Positions 46,701-57,648 of a stretch of 64,000 nt of DNA are shown one piece after another. The DNA is taken from NCBI GenBank assembly GCA_964023275.1, contig OZ029929.1:11163983-11227982 (forward strand), given 5' to 3'. The notes under the pieces were generated by a model. It was not told the origin of the DNA. It worked only from the letters and a program-made list of their open reading frames with translations, and did not search any database. This DNA comes from Norana najaformis (lineage: Eukaryota > Annelida > Clitellata > Crassiclitellata > Hormogastridae). The position numbers were made by a program, and so were the translations under genes. Numbering within the stretch: position 1 is the stretch's first letter; each line of letters opens with the position of its first letter.

Positions 46701-47533
46701 TATTGGTTGTCAGATTTATCATCGCGGCCTTATTGTTTTTACTGTAACTGGCATGATAAATTGATGAAATTGTGTAAGTGTTGTTGCATTGATTCTGTTG
46801 CAACGGTTGTCTGTTGTTAGGGCTCCTGTGCTTGTTGCATTGGCCCTGATTGAGCTTGGAATGAAATACGAAGATGCTGTCGAATTGATACGAGAGTTAG
46901 TGCCATTTCTCTCATCCTGTCTTACTTCATTTGATAGTAAGGTACGGTAATCACTCGTTTATTATTAATTTCTATTGTCAGTAGTCCTTGGACATAGAGA
47001 GGTGAAGGTAAAGGTTACACATGCATTTACACGAATCTATGGACACTGTTCAGATGAGTGGTTTTGTGGTTGAAAGATCTTCCTGCCAACGGCCTAATGT
47101 GACGGCATTCCAACAACACGCTTTATAACCTCTTGGTGTTGATACCCTTGGTGACCTCAAAGTGGTTGATGGCCAGCTGAGAACAACATTATGCTGTGAA
47201 CACTTTCTTCTGGCTGTCAGTCCTTGTTCCTGCAATTTTAGCTTTTGGCCTGAAGATGAACTCTGTTCCTACGAAATAATAACATCATTAGGCTAGTGAG
47301 GAGTGCCTTTGAGAGATTCATTGAAAGTGCTATTTTACGTGCTTAAATAACGTACATTTTTGCTTTATAAATGCACAATATACAGAACAACTGCAGAGCC
47401 AGTTATTTCTCTTGTGTGTGTTGATAGGAAGCGAAGGGGAGCTATCAACGCCAAACAGCTCTCCTACCTGGAAAAGTATCACGCCAAGTCTCGACTGAAG
47501 CGCAACGGCCAAAAGTCTTGCTGTGTCATGTGA
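43705..47533 (+). CDS. PRL-type protein tyrosine phosphatase (PTP4A family), 5 exons
   Basis: Exons 43705-43848, 44345-44437, 45736-45866, 46821-46895 and 47428-47533 join in phases 0, 0, 2, 2 to give 182 aa (vertebrate PRLs about 173). [20 protein letters not shown] opens the domain. The active site HCVSGLGR contains the nucleophile Cys117 and Arg123, and is followed by [11 protein letters not shown] with Ala where most PTPs have Ser/Thr, as in all PRLs. Asp85 in DLEFEDG is the general-acid loop position; the Trp-Pro of human PRLs is Leu-Glu here. Cys62 (VCVCERTYD) matches the redox-regulatory cysteine. The C-terminus is basic ([10 protein letters not shown]) and ends CCVM, a CaaX box for farnesylation and membrane attachment. 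PRLs bind CNNM magnesium transporters and have weak phosphatase activity. The exon 1 donor (GTCTGA) and exon 3 donor (GTCCAC) are non-ideal. Confidence 0.95.
43980..44165 (-). pseudogene. LINE C-terminal fragment in phosphatase intron 1
   Basis: The - strand encodes [20 protein letters not shown] then [10 protein letters not shown] and SGRKHLC, followed by the stop and tail GGCGCTTTATAAATCTC with (AATTAC)n. Same class as 39290-39590, intact at the 3' end. Confidence 0.8.
44600..45015 (+). pseudogene. LINE reverse transcriptase C-terminal remnant in phosphatase intron 2
   Basis: [40 protein letters not shown] then a frame break; close relative of 41655-42112. Confidence 0.85.
46432..46578 (+). 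repeat. SINE family B copy in phosphatase intron 3
   Basis: CTAGCATAGTCTGTACACGG to CGCTATAGAAAACATGTACA, including GGGGCCCATTCAGACAGGCA. Confidence 0.8.
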
Positions 47534-48139
47534 CCAGTCTCGTCAACGTTCGGCCACCGCACCTCAACCCGTTGAGCGCCCGAGATATTTGAACATAGTC
47601 AGATGAATTGTGTTTTTATTTATGCCCATCTTCGTAGGAGGTTGACACTATTTTTATGAATGCAAATGCAAGATTGTATATTTTGCTATTCGAATTAGAC
47701 GGATTCTTGCAGCTATGGCGGGTCGAACCGCTGAATTTTTCGTTTAAGATTTTCTTGCCCGGGTCCCGTAATTTGTAGGTGGTAACCTATGCTGGTGTGC
47801 AGTACTAGGACATCTATGTTGGGGAACTCCTCCAGAGCCGATGTGCATACCTAGAAAGCAGCAGTTTGTACGGACAGATTTCTTGTTCTCAATTTTGTAT
47901 TGCACATTCTGTGTTTTAGCTATGTTAGCCTACACTGGTATGCTGCATTGGATAATTATATAAAGCTAGATGTAAGGATTTTGATTGCAGCTTTTATAAA
48001 CAGGCTGTGTGGTGTGGTTCTGGGTGTCTAGAAGCTTTAGCTGAGGCCCAGATGGACAACACGAGTCGGCCAACTGGGGAGACGTTGACTTGTTGCTACT
48101 GCAAGAAGTGCAGATCATAATGCCGATCTTGGTACAAAT

Positions 48140-48145
48140 AATAAA
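48140..48145 (+). terminator. Likely polyadenylation signal of the PRL phosphatase gene
   Basis: AATAAA about 610 bases after the stop codon, in the first good position downstream. The 3' end itself cannot be seen. Confidence 0.45.
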
Positions 48146-48689
48146 ATTGGTTGAATCCAGAGATCCTTTGCTTTTAATTTTTACACCTCGGTTCGAAAAA
48201 ATTGACCTCCTTTGCGTTTACAGTTTAAACTGGTGTATGGTGTGAAGAGTACGGTTTAATCTAGTAGAGTTGGGATAAAATAAGAAGAACGAACAGGTTG
48301 CTTCATGAGGATTTTCGAACTGAACGAGCACAGAGCAGTGACGTTGAGAGGATTCCTTGTAATGTACGAGTGAACATGTGTCAGATTGACTGTTGGGGTT
48401 TTGATTCATTCTGGTCCATGGGCTATTCTGTTCTGATGTAAAGAATGTAATGGTGTACATGATTTATACAGCGTCTCTTCAAGATCCACTCAAAACAGCT
48501 AATCTAGGAACATCGGAACATGTAGCTCCAGTGTCATTATAGTTACCAACGGTTATTATGTTTTAGAGATATAAGTTGACAAAACATTGCTGAGACCTTG
48601 AGTAGTTAGCAGTCGCAAAGCAACTGACAGTTTAGGAATTGAGCCTTGCTTTTCTTGACAGTGACCCATGATATTTGTGGGGCACGGTA
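48146..48689. other. No gene recognised
   Basis: AT-rich intergenic sequence; short frames only. Likewise 48873-49440. Confidence 0.4.
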
Positions 48690-48872
48690 GCGGACTGTGG
48701 GACACAGTAGTCTATTGGATACAGCATTGGGCTTGTAATACGAAGTGTACGGGTTCAAGCCTCCCTCGAGGTACTGTGTAGCGACATTGAGCAAGTCCTT
48801 AACTCAATTGCTCAGTGCGATCAACTGATGCTTAGTCATTAGATAGTGGCGCTTCATAAATGCAGAAATAAT
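48690..48872 (+). repeat. tRNA-derived SINE family C copy
   Basis: Head AGTCTATTGGATACAGCATT with B box CGGGTTCAAGCC, then GAGCAAGTCCTTAACTCAAT and the tail GGCGCTTCATAAATGCAG with AATAATAAA. Homologous to 3163-3320. Confidence 0.75.
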
Positions 48873-49445
48873 AAAAGAAACTAGTAACTTATTTATGGGG
48901 TACATATTTATAATGGAATTCCACAACCCTGTAAGCCTTGCCGTGTTTACTTCAGTGCCCCCTATGTCTGCCTTGTTTTGAATACACGAGTAGTTGGATC
49001 TCCCAGTTACCATATTTTGTGTGGTCTAGGATGAGCTTTATACAGATGACTAGATTGGAATTGTTACCATCAGTGATTTAATTATTTTGTCTAGTATTGG
49101 TTCTCCTGTAAGGCGATAATGATTAGATCTTTTTGTCACTGCATTTTCCAGTTCAGTTAACAGGTGAGAATATTTCCTGTAGAGAGGGTCGTTTAGCAAG
49201 GCTTGTTTAGAATTATTTCACTTAAGAAATCAGAAAATCACTCGAGAAATTGTCAGCTTTCTTGAGTTTTGTCATATGTTGGCGCGATTTGTGTGGCTCT
49301 TGAAAAGGCGCTGTGTAAATGTCCAGTTACATTATTCCATGTTTTTGCAGCTTGGATTGAGGGGGAACATAACCCAGTGTACTGATGTCTTTGGCTTCAT
49401 TAGTGTCGGTTGACTGTTGTACATGAGCAGACCAATTATATCAAA

Positions 49446-50641
49446 GCCACGCCCATAAGTTGTCAAGGCTTGAGCCGTGATTGGTGGACTTTTATGCCTC
49501 TAACACTGCAACTTGACTAGGATTTGATAGGCTGGACGTTAGGAAAATTGACTGATTGGCTTGAATTTACCGGTATACGTGTTGTCGTTTTAAGCGTAAA
49601 TTTGTGTGTAGATGTACAAGTCTGAGTTGTAATTGGCTCAAACTTTGGTGTGTTGTGGTTATGGGCGTGGCTTATTTGCGTTTTGACAAACTGGTTTCCG
49701 GAACACAATTGGCTTATTTGGAGCCTAATGTAATAAACCTTGAATCACTAGCTTTTAAGCTTGCACTTGGTGTAGCACGATATGTTAAAACTGCATTAAA
49801 CTGTAGCTTATGGCAATCCAGCTTGAGGGTTGAAAAATTGAAATGTGTTCTTTATTGTGAATTTAAGGGTAGTTTTGTGCAGTTTAGTTTTAAGGTAGTG
49901 GATGTTTACATAAACTGTTATGGGTTATCAGATAACTGGCATTGCAGTTGGCAGCTGTTGAATTTCAGTATTTAACACAAGAGCCGTGGCACATATTATT
50001 ATAATAACGTGAATACGTGACGATTGTTTTGGGCGTGGTTTATTGTCGGTGGGCGTTCTTGCTAGTCGTAAGAGCCTCATGATTGGTTGTTATTTGTGTG
50101 TGGCGGGAGTTATAAGTGTTAAACGTTTGATATTGTACTTAGGCGTGGATTGCTGTGAGTGGCGACCACTTGAAACCTTTATACAGTATGCTGTAAGTTA
50201 GTTGTGGGCATGGTTTGTTATGTATAGATTTAAATGGCTAGACTTAATTTGTAGTTTTGCTGTGATTGGCTATGTTATTCTGGATATCTTAAGTGGCAAT
50301 ACTAAGTTAAGACGTATGACTGTGTGTTAAACACTATTTTCAGTTAAGCTAGCGGTTCAGTGGCCTGTGTTAGAATTATTTGAATGTGCGTACAATGTAA
50401 AGTATTTTTGGAATGTTGCCAGTTTTAATGTGGTGCTTAGAAGACTTTGAATAGACGTCTTTGGTTTTTCCATACGTCCTTAAGCGGTTAACAGCTATTC
50501 TGAGTGGCTGGCTTATTCTGAGTGGGCGTGGTTAGTAGGCCTACTAGTTACGTCCAGTATTTAACGACATCTTATGGGTCGTTGACGCCTAGCGTACTTT
50601 ATGTCTGTGGGTGTGGCTTCTTAGTTAAACGGAGTGATTGG
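49446..50641. promoter_or_regulatory. Cluster of CCAAT and GGGCGTGG (KLF/Sp-type) motifs
   Basis: ATTGG (CCAAT on the other strand) at 49480, 49555, 49632, 49708, 50082, 50265 and 50637, and GGGCGTGGY-type words at 49446 (reverse), 49663, 50031, 50524 and 50609, with near matches at 50141 and 50206. It lies 1.2-2.4 kb before the claudin-like gene. It could be a distal control region or simply a decayed tandem repeat. Confidence 0.3.
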
Positions 50642-50817
50642 CTGCAAGAAATTCGGCATTGGCGCCACAACGAAAGATTATAGAACAATATTGTGATCTT
50701 TGACTGAAATAATAGTTTATGGAATGTTGTTTTATGTGAAACTAGAGTTTGAACGGGTGCTTGTTTAAGCGTAGGTCTGTGTGGTATGATTATTTAAGAG
50801 ATTTTAATCGCGGCCTA

Positions 50818-50948
50818 ACAGGGGGACCTCAAATGGCGTAGGGCCCATTCAAACGGGAAGATGTGGTGAAAGGTCTCGCCCGATAAATTCATTGAAATAT
50901 GAGTAGGGTCGAGGCCATACGGTCGCCATAGAAAAACCTGTAGGGCCT
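50818..50948 (+). repeat. SINE family B copy
   Basis: GGGGGACCTCAAATGGCGTA through GTCGAGGCCATACGGTCGCC to ATAGAAAAACCTGTAG. Confidence 0.8.
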
Positions 50949-51269
50949 ACATTTATGCTACGATTACATCACACGAACATGGAAGCCGAAACTGAGAAAT
51001 ACGAGCAGTCGTTGTTATTGGTATACTTCTTAGAATGAAAGAAAAATACGGCAAGTTTACGGGGAGGGATATGGATAAAACGGCTTTTTCGTTCAAATCG
51101 AGTGACTAGGTTACGAAATGGAGTTGTTTGATGGCGCTTTAGAAGGATTCTACCAGAATGCGTATGCAAACCAGCGTTAAAATAAAATAAAATAGAATAA
51201 AATGTGTTTAAAAGTTTTTACTGCGTAGGCCTGTGTGTTACGAACATTAATCTTTTCTATTTGGCCTCA

Positions 51270-51612
51270 GACTTAATCGTAATCTCGAGACTTCTACAGC
51301 ACTCAACGAAAGCTAAGTCACGGGAACCAGCTTTTTCAAGGCGCTCAGTCAAAACAAAATCGTTGTGTCAAATTCCATTCCAGCGTAGTCTTGCGGTAAA
51401 GCATCAGCACATCAATTAGAGAAGCAGAGAAACAGCAAATCAATGACATAATTAAGAAAAATCGTAAACTCGGTGTTTCCACAGGGCCCAACGAAAGTTA
51501 ATTCGCGGGTACCAGCTTAGCGCTCAGTCAGAACAAAATCGATAGGCAAGAAGGTTTCGGGTGCACGTCAAGATCCGAGAGTCAGGCAGACGGCTACGAT
51601 GGCTTGCGTTTG
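51270..51612 (-). repeat. Two SINE-like family A copies in the same direction
   Basis: Partial copy 51270-51365 and longer copy 51455-51612, both with the tail on the left (GAGACTTCTACAGCACTCAA; GGTGTTTCCACAGGGCCCAA). Confidence 0.7.
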
Positions 51613-51852
51613 GAATTGGATCTCTTAAATATCATTCCTTATAAAAGTATAATATAAAGTTATTGCTTCGGATATTATATTTTTTAGTTTCTAATTTCAG
51701 AAACATTTTGTTAATAGTTAATTTCCCCCTAACTCTGACCGGAAGTGTTGCTAGAGGATTCTATGTAGAGGATATCTATGCTTATAAAAATTAATGTGGA
51801 TGGTTCATAGTCGTTCTTGGCCCGATATTTTTAATTTCTAGAGTAGTCGAAG

Positions 51853-54800
51853 ATGTCGTCTCGTTCCGTGAAATCTACAAAATCCACCAACAGCCTCGAT
51901 ACTTTGAGATCAAGGCGGTCCAAACTGTTGTCAAAGAAAGCGCCCGGAATACCGCGGGCGGCTAACTGGGGCTGGAGTCATCTGCCGTTGTCCGCGAAGA
52001 TTATGATTCTCGGTGTCTTCTCGGGGTTGGTTTGTCTGACGACCCCCTTCTGGGCCTACATTAAGACGGACGTCTTCGGCACGGCCACCTTCGGTCTGTG
52101 GCACTACTGTAGCGGAGATAAATGCACATCGATCCACGACAATCTGGTTCAAGGCAAAAGTGTCCCAGGTAACGCCATTCATAATATACATCGACTATGA
52201 GAGTCTGGTTTTGTTTAGGTAGCGTTTTCATTATATCTTACTTAAAATGCTATTCAGATTTATCGGCCCTCTTTTAATTCGGCCGCTGCTCAAACAACTC
52301 GGTTCGGCTGTTTCTTCCTTACACCTTCCTCTTTCTCATCCTCCAGTAGACCTAACATCATTTCCCAAATTTTATAGACATTCTTTAATGTGTGTTGCAT
52401 CAACTTTGGAACGTGTGAACTTTGAAAGGAATGCAGGTTAACTAATCCACCTGTTTTTGACTGATTTCTGTTAACCTTTCATTCGTCTTGCCGTTTCTAA
52501 CCAAGTATTTAATTCAGAACCCAAAATGGAACTCTAATGATTAAAGTTCTGGGTTTGGGCTTTTGCTATCGAGCAAATAATCAAATATTTGTGACACCAC
52601 GGCAATGAAAGTGACCAAACAGATTGACTGTTGTGGGTTTGATTGGATTCAGCACCAATGAATAAACAGGTTCCACGGCAGCTTTTGTGACGCATTGAGA
52701 AATTTCTGCAATTTAATTAATTTTGCTGAATTTCCCACGTGTATAAAAGAGCATGAATTCCTAGAATAAATTATAAGGAGCAATGTGAAATGAATGTCAT
52801 CAGTATTTACCATTTGCTATGTGAATTTTGGCTATTAGTGGTAGTTACTATTTGCTGCCTTGTGAAATGGCTTGTACCAGTATATACTGCACTTTGCCAC
52901 ATCTAACTTTGCTCTGTTGTTATTATTATTGTTAGTAGTGTAGTTTCCTTCTTATTAAATACTGTCTTGTGACATCTAGCTATACTGTAATTTACCTTGT
53001 GTCAGTTTGCTTTATTGTTATTATAAATAATTTCATATAATTAAAGTGTAATATAGTGATTTCTAGCAGTACTAATCAGTTTGCACTTGAAAACTAGGAG
53101 ACCTCCTTTCCTTAGCCTACTTTCCAGTGACATTACCTGTTTGTGCTTCAGCGTGGTATCACATGACCCAAGGCAACCTGTGCATTGGAGTTGCCTTGAG
53201 TATCATTGGACTTGGCATCCTGACGAACAGCATCGAGGGTCGAGAGCTCAAAATGACTGTCACAGTCCACCGAGCAGCTGCCTGTGTTTTTGGAATCTCT
53301 TGTAAGTCATTGAGTGAATTTGCTCGTTGAAGAGGTGTGATAGTTGTTACAGTAGACGCTAATGTGGCCTGGAAAACATGGTAATGTCTTATAGCGGATA
53401 CTAATTTGGCAGGAAAATCCAGTATCGGGTAAGAATGTACACAAGTGTAGACATAATCCTATGGACATATTACAGACATATTACTTGGTAAATGAGAGGA
53501 CAATAAGTGTATATTACAGCTGGATAGTTTGTGTTCATCATACTGCAGTGTCTGGCAGTGTATGACAGTGCTGACTACACTGTTTATTCTTATTTCTTCT
53601 CTTTATGTCATGTTTTATTGTTATTATCCCTGAAATTTCTGTAGCACAACTGTAATAATACTTGAATATCTCTGTCTAATAATACTTGGAAATCTCTGTG
53701 GCCAGCTCTGTAGCAATGTCTAGGGTAGGAATCCCAGTTCAATTAGTTAAAATCAAAATTTTGCCTCTTGTGCATTTCTCTCTGTGTTTATTTTGTTGAA
53801 ATTTCCTTCACTGTGAAATTCATTCTTGTGTTAATTGAGAGTTTGTAAATTTTGTTTCATTTCATTTTTGGTTTGATTCAGTTGGTGTTTGAGTATCCAG
53901 ATTTTGTGAGGCAACGCCGAATTTCTTCCGTCGTGTCATGTTTTCAAATGCTTCATGTTGTGTGGTTTGTATATTTTTTATTTTGATTTTGTTTGATTGC
54001 TGGGTTAAAACTTTCAGGGGCTTTTGCATGTTAAAATTGTGTGGTTCCATCAAGTAATTTATAGTGGATCTCATTTATTTTTTGCAGTGGCAAAAGATCT
54101 ACAAAACTCTGAGGCTCTAGCCATATGTGTGTCCCTAATGTAACTGATTGTAATTGTAAATTTATATAGCGCCAGATCAAGAGAAACTCAGCATAGGCAC
54201 ACCCGACCTGACAATGCAAAACCACGATAAAACCATGATTGTGGAAGCATCAATTCTTCAAGTTGGCAGCTGGGGGGTTTTTCTCATTTTTCATGTTACA
54301 TTGCACTTTGTTGTCAAACCATGGAAAATATAAGGAGGGTTCTTATAGTGCTTTCTGCAGGTACTTTAAAGGCGCTATATAAATATTCAGCTACATACAT
54401 GTATGTACAAAGTTGCCTTTTGAATTACTGTATGTTATGCTTGAGCTGAAAGACCCTACAGACCATGAATTCTGCCAAGAATTGATGATAGTCACAATTG
54501 TGGCCCGGATTTCTGGCTAAGATCAATGTGTACTGTCATTTAAATACAGGTTATTTAACAAGAGGTCCATAAAAGGTGCTAGGTTGAGTATCTTCACGAA
54601 GCCTTAATAAATGAGTAGATGGTTAACGCATTTGAATGTTGTTGATTTGTGCCCCTCTGTGGCTTTGGGAAAAAATATAGGGACTTGATGGGTGATTTGG
54701 GGTCTAGAAGTCCTTAATGATCTTTATAGTTCTACGATGTTTTGTCATGAAAGCGATGCTGTAGAAATTTAAAACAGATATTAGAAGTAACGTGCTTTAT

Positions 54801-55875
54801 TGTGTGTTTGGAGATCAGAACCTCATTGGGGTCGAGACCATAGGGTCCCTATAGAAAAACGTGTACCTGTACTATCTGGAATAGAGATGCTGGAATCCCA
54901 TGTTATGTGGTCAGTTTTCTATAATATTGCATGTCAGTGTCATGTATTATTGTAACCAAGATGTACAGTATCTGTTTATAGTACATTGAAGTTATGTAAT
55001 TGTAAGATGCTCTAAAGGCTGTATATCTGCCAACTTTTGAAAGGGAAAATTTGATGCACTTTGCAAACATGTACAGTACACGAATGCTTCATCAGATTAT
55101 GGATTATGCTGGGAAAATTGGATATGGTCTCAACCTGCATAGTCAAGTATACTGTCAATAATGCATGCTGCAAGACATCAGCAGAAACTTCATTCAAGAA
55201 GCAGGAGGCAGCAAGAAGTTACTATGAACTAAGGTTATGACCAGAGTTGTATGAAATTTTCTTCAAACTGCAGTATAGTTAGTAATATCTTAGTTTCCAT
55301 GTGATGTGAAATTGTGGGATTTCTCAGGAGCCAAAATCGTTGCAGTGCACCAATATTTGTAATTTTTTGTTTCTACATTGGTTGCTGCTTCAAACATTTC
55401 AGCACTTGAGCACTTTGTTGGGCTGTACATCTTCGCGACATACCTCGAGGAAACGGACTTCCTTGTCGACAAAGAGCGCACAAGTTACTACATTGATTTC
55501 TATGGTTCCTACTACATGGGAGTTGTCAGTTTCCTCTGCTCGATTGTCGCCGGGCTCGTCGTCTACTGTGACGATAGCATCTCTCGCGTTGTAAAACTGG
55601 AGCCTCCCAGGAGCAACGAGTGTACATATGAAGAATTTTATGCCAACAATGGGTACTACTACGACAGTGAGGATTTCAACGACTTTACAGTCTATAATGG
55701 CCAGTACATGCCTTATGGAAATGAATATCCGCATGATGCAAATAACCCAGTTGGTGATGATAATGTGGATTACACGGAACGTTTCTACGATTATCCGCGT
55801 CAGAGAGATCATGAATATGCAGCATGCAGCGACCTCTTCAACCAGCCAATTGTGGAGAGTGCAGAATACCAGTGA
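51853..55875 (+). CDS. Claudin/PMP22-like four-transmembrane protein, 3 exons
   Basis: Exons 51853-52168, 53128-53301 and 55403-55875 join in phases 1 and 1 to give 320 aa. An in-frame TAG nine bases before the ATG fixes the start. A basic N-terminal tail of about 45 residues precedes TM1 (AKIMILGVFSGLVCLTTPFW). The first extracellular loop has the family signature W (residue 67), GLW (81-83), Cys86 and Cys91. Then come TM2 (LCIGVALSIIGLGIL), TM3 (HRAAACVFGIS into LEHFVGLYIFATYL) and TM4 (MGVVSFLCSIVAGLVVYC). The tail of about 100 residues is rich in Tyr, Asp, Glu and Asn (YANNGYYYDSEDFNDF) and ends SAEYQ, without the usual claudin PDZ ligand. Such proteins act in cell junctions or as membrane-protein partners. 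An alternative acceptor at 53151/53152 keeps frame and removes 8 residues. A further small exon in the 2.1-kb intron 2 cannot be excluded. Confidence 0.82.
54143..54225 (-). pseudogene. LINE 3' end fragment in claudin-like intron 2
   Basis: The - strand encodes FALSGRVCLC then stop, and the tail TGGCGCTATATAAATTTAC with (AATTAC)n, the same 3' end as 43980-44165. A related tail (AAAGGCGCTATATAAAT) is at 54367-54383. Confidence 0.65.
54820..54868 (+). repeat. SINE family B fragment
   Basis: 3' part only: GGGTCGAGACCATAGGGTCC and CTATAGAAAAACGTGTAC, with the first G shared. Confidence 0.6.
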
Positions 55876-56510
55876 AATGAAATTGATATCATTTTGCACA
55901 GCATCTCAATTTTGGTAGAATTTAATGTACTTTTGCCAGCTACTTTTGCCTTTAACTTTTACCATTTCAAACTGGTACTGCTTTTGAAACTGGATGCCTA
56001 TTAAGCGGTTTTTCTTACTACTATGAACTTATTGGTAAATTTAGCTATTGTGAACCTTGTTGATGGCCCTTTGTTGGTTGGCCTTTTGCAGGCCAACAAA
56101 CAGTGGCATGTTGCAGTGGCATCTGCTTTGGTCAAGTGGAAATAGATAACACCATCTGAGATGTGCGGTGCTGTGCTACTTGGCTTTCTCACAAAGGGTG
56201 CTAGTCAAGACGTTTTCACTTGCAGACAGTTAAAACAACTACAGTACATGTTTCATGTTAACATTGGATTTATTGGAAAAAAATCGATGAAACTCTGTCC
56301 TGGTTATATTAAATGCTACAAAACGAGTCTGGTATGTGTTGCTACAAATGCCAACAGGAAGCCATATGCCGTTTTTCTAGGGATCACAACCTACAAAAAA
56401 AACAGTAAAGAAAGTCAGTTTTTCCACACCACTCCTTCAGATGTATTAATCTGGGAAAGTGATAAAAAATAACCAAAATATTTAAAAGGCACCAAATGGT
56501 ACATAATCCC

Positions 56511-56592
56511 AGATTTGCTCAGTACTTCTCAGAGGATAAGAGAGGAACATATCACTGCTTATTCAACTTCCATTGTTCATCATTGCAAATCT
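56511..56592 (-). ncRNA. Box C/D snoRNA, SNORD61-like (18S U1442), copy 1
   Basis: 82 nt. Terminal stem AGATTTGC/GCAAATCT (8 bp, perfect), C box ATGATGA (56577-56583), D box CTGA (56519-56522). The guide before box D, CCTCTGAGAAGT, pairs with 18S ACUUCUUAGAGG with one G-U pair. The fifth base from box D faces the U equivalent to human U1442. A 3' splice-site-like sequence lies 59 nt downstream. Confidence 0.8.
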
Positions 56593-56821
56593 GTTCAGCC
56601 CAAAAAACTTGAGCTTATCCTGTATCCTGAGCAAATGTATTCAAAATAGTCACAATTTCTAGGCAGAAGATATTACAGGCCAATTTATCCATGCCATTAA
56701 CTGAACCGGATGTAAAACAAACTGCATAGTGATAAATAGGGTATGGGTATTTTCAAATGCATCGTGGTAATCAGTAATAATACAATGCATTCCTAAAAAC
56801 CAGAAACACTGTTTTCATGCA

Positions 56822-56920
56822 GTCGTTTGCAAATTAGAACATTAAGTTGTGTAAAATCAAAGATTTTCATATATATGCTTGTCGTTTGCAAATTAGAACA
56901 TTAAGCTGTCAAGACTATAT
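56822..56920 (-). pseudogene. Partial snoRNA copy (SNORD27-like) without C box
   Basis: It repeats about 35 bases of the snoRNA at 56962-57035, including ATATATGCTTGTC, and is flanked by direct repeats of GTCGTTTGCAAATTAGAACA (56822 and 56881). Box C and the closing stem are absent. Confidence 0.65.
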
Positions 56921-56961
56921 TGTAGTTTACAACAGATTTGGATGTAAAACTGGTTAAAGTT

Positions 56962-57035
56962 GAGCTTTCAGATCAGTGTAAAATCAAAGATTTTCATATA
57001 TATGCTTGTCTTCACCTTCATTCATCATTAAGCTC
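56962..57035 (-). ncRNA. Box C/D snoRNA, SNORD27-like (18S A27), copy 1
   Basis: 74 nt. Stem GAGCTT/AAGCTC, C box ATGATGA (57022-57028), D box CTGA (56968-56971). Internal guide AGACAAGCATAT is complementary over 12 bases to the 18S 5' end (AUAUGCUUGUCU); D' is ATGA and the fifth base from it faces A27. The guide before box D (TTTGATTTTACACTGAT) has no target I recognise. Confidence 0.85.
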
Positions 57036-57215
57036 GTCTGAAATTGGACCAGGAACTTCGCCAGTAAAATGCAGAATTATATTTTTACAAAAAGAAAAAA
57101 TGCACAATAAGCATGCATCCTTTGTAAAGCAGTGTCCGACTAGTACGAGTCATTTGTGATCATAGCAAAACAATACTAATGTAACTAACAAGCTTTTTGA
57201 CTTTAAAAAACTTAC

Positions 57216-57391
57216 AATTCACCAACTGCTTCTTTGCCACAGCAACGATTGCCAAAACGGAATTTTACATCACATAGATATACATCTGTACATCTTTCTG
57301 CTAACAAAACAAAGCCAATTCTCAGTTACAACTGAAATCCCACTGGATTAGTTCTAGCATCTGCCACAGCACTTTGTAGCATTAAACAGTG
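57216..57391 (-). ncRNA. Candidate exon of the snoRNA host gene
   Basis: Bounded on the - strand by acceptor CCAATTTTTTGTAG and donor GAATT before GTAAGTTTT. The sequence has no sustained open frame. A second acceptor-like GTTTTGTTAG inside it could shorten the exon. Confidence 0.4.
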
Positions 57392-57453
57392 CTACAAAAA
57401 ATTGGTACAGTGGGAAACAGTTACCATGAAATGCTGGTCAACAAAATTAGTAC

Positions 57454-57529
57454 TCTGCTCAGAACTTCTTAGAGGATAAACACAGGAGAATTTCATCTTG
57501 AAATCAATCTCCATTCTCATCACTGCAGA
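57454..57529 (-). ncRNA. Box C/D snoRNA, SNORD61-like (18S U1442), copy 2
   Basis: 76 nt. Stem TCTGC/GCAGA, C box GTGATGA (57517-57523), D box CTGA (57459-57462), probable C' AGATGAA. The guide CCTCTAAGAAGTT pairs perfectly over 13 bases with 18S AACUUCUUAGAGG, and the fifth base from box D faces the U equivalent to human U1442. The acceptor at 57392 lies 61 nt downstream. Confidence 0.9.
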
Positions 57530-57648
57530 CTGTCAACGTGATCTTAAATAATGGTTGCTAAATACAGAAATATGAAAATGGAGCAATTCATTTATATGAG
57601 CACAAAAGCAATAGCACAATATACTTAATTCGATTGCTTCATAGCCCA

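Noticed and set aside
49604..49975. 123-aa + strand frame
   Set aside because: No recognisable domain; lies in the CCAAT/KLF-motif region and has no supporting splice or start context.
56161..56472. 103-aa + strand frame just after the claudin-like gene
   Set aside because: No recognisable motif, no splice context, and it is antisense to the inferred last exon of the snoRNA host gene.
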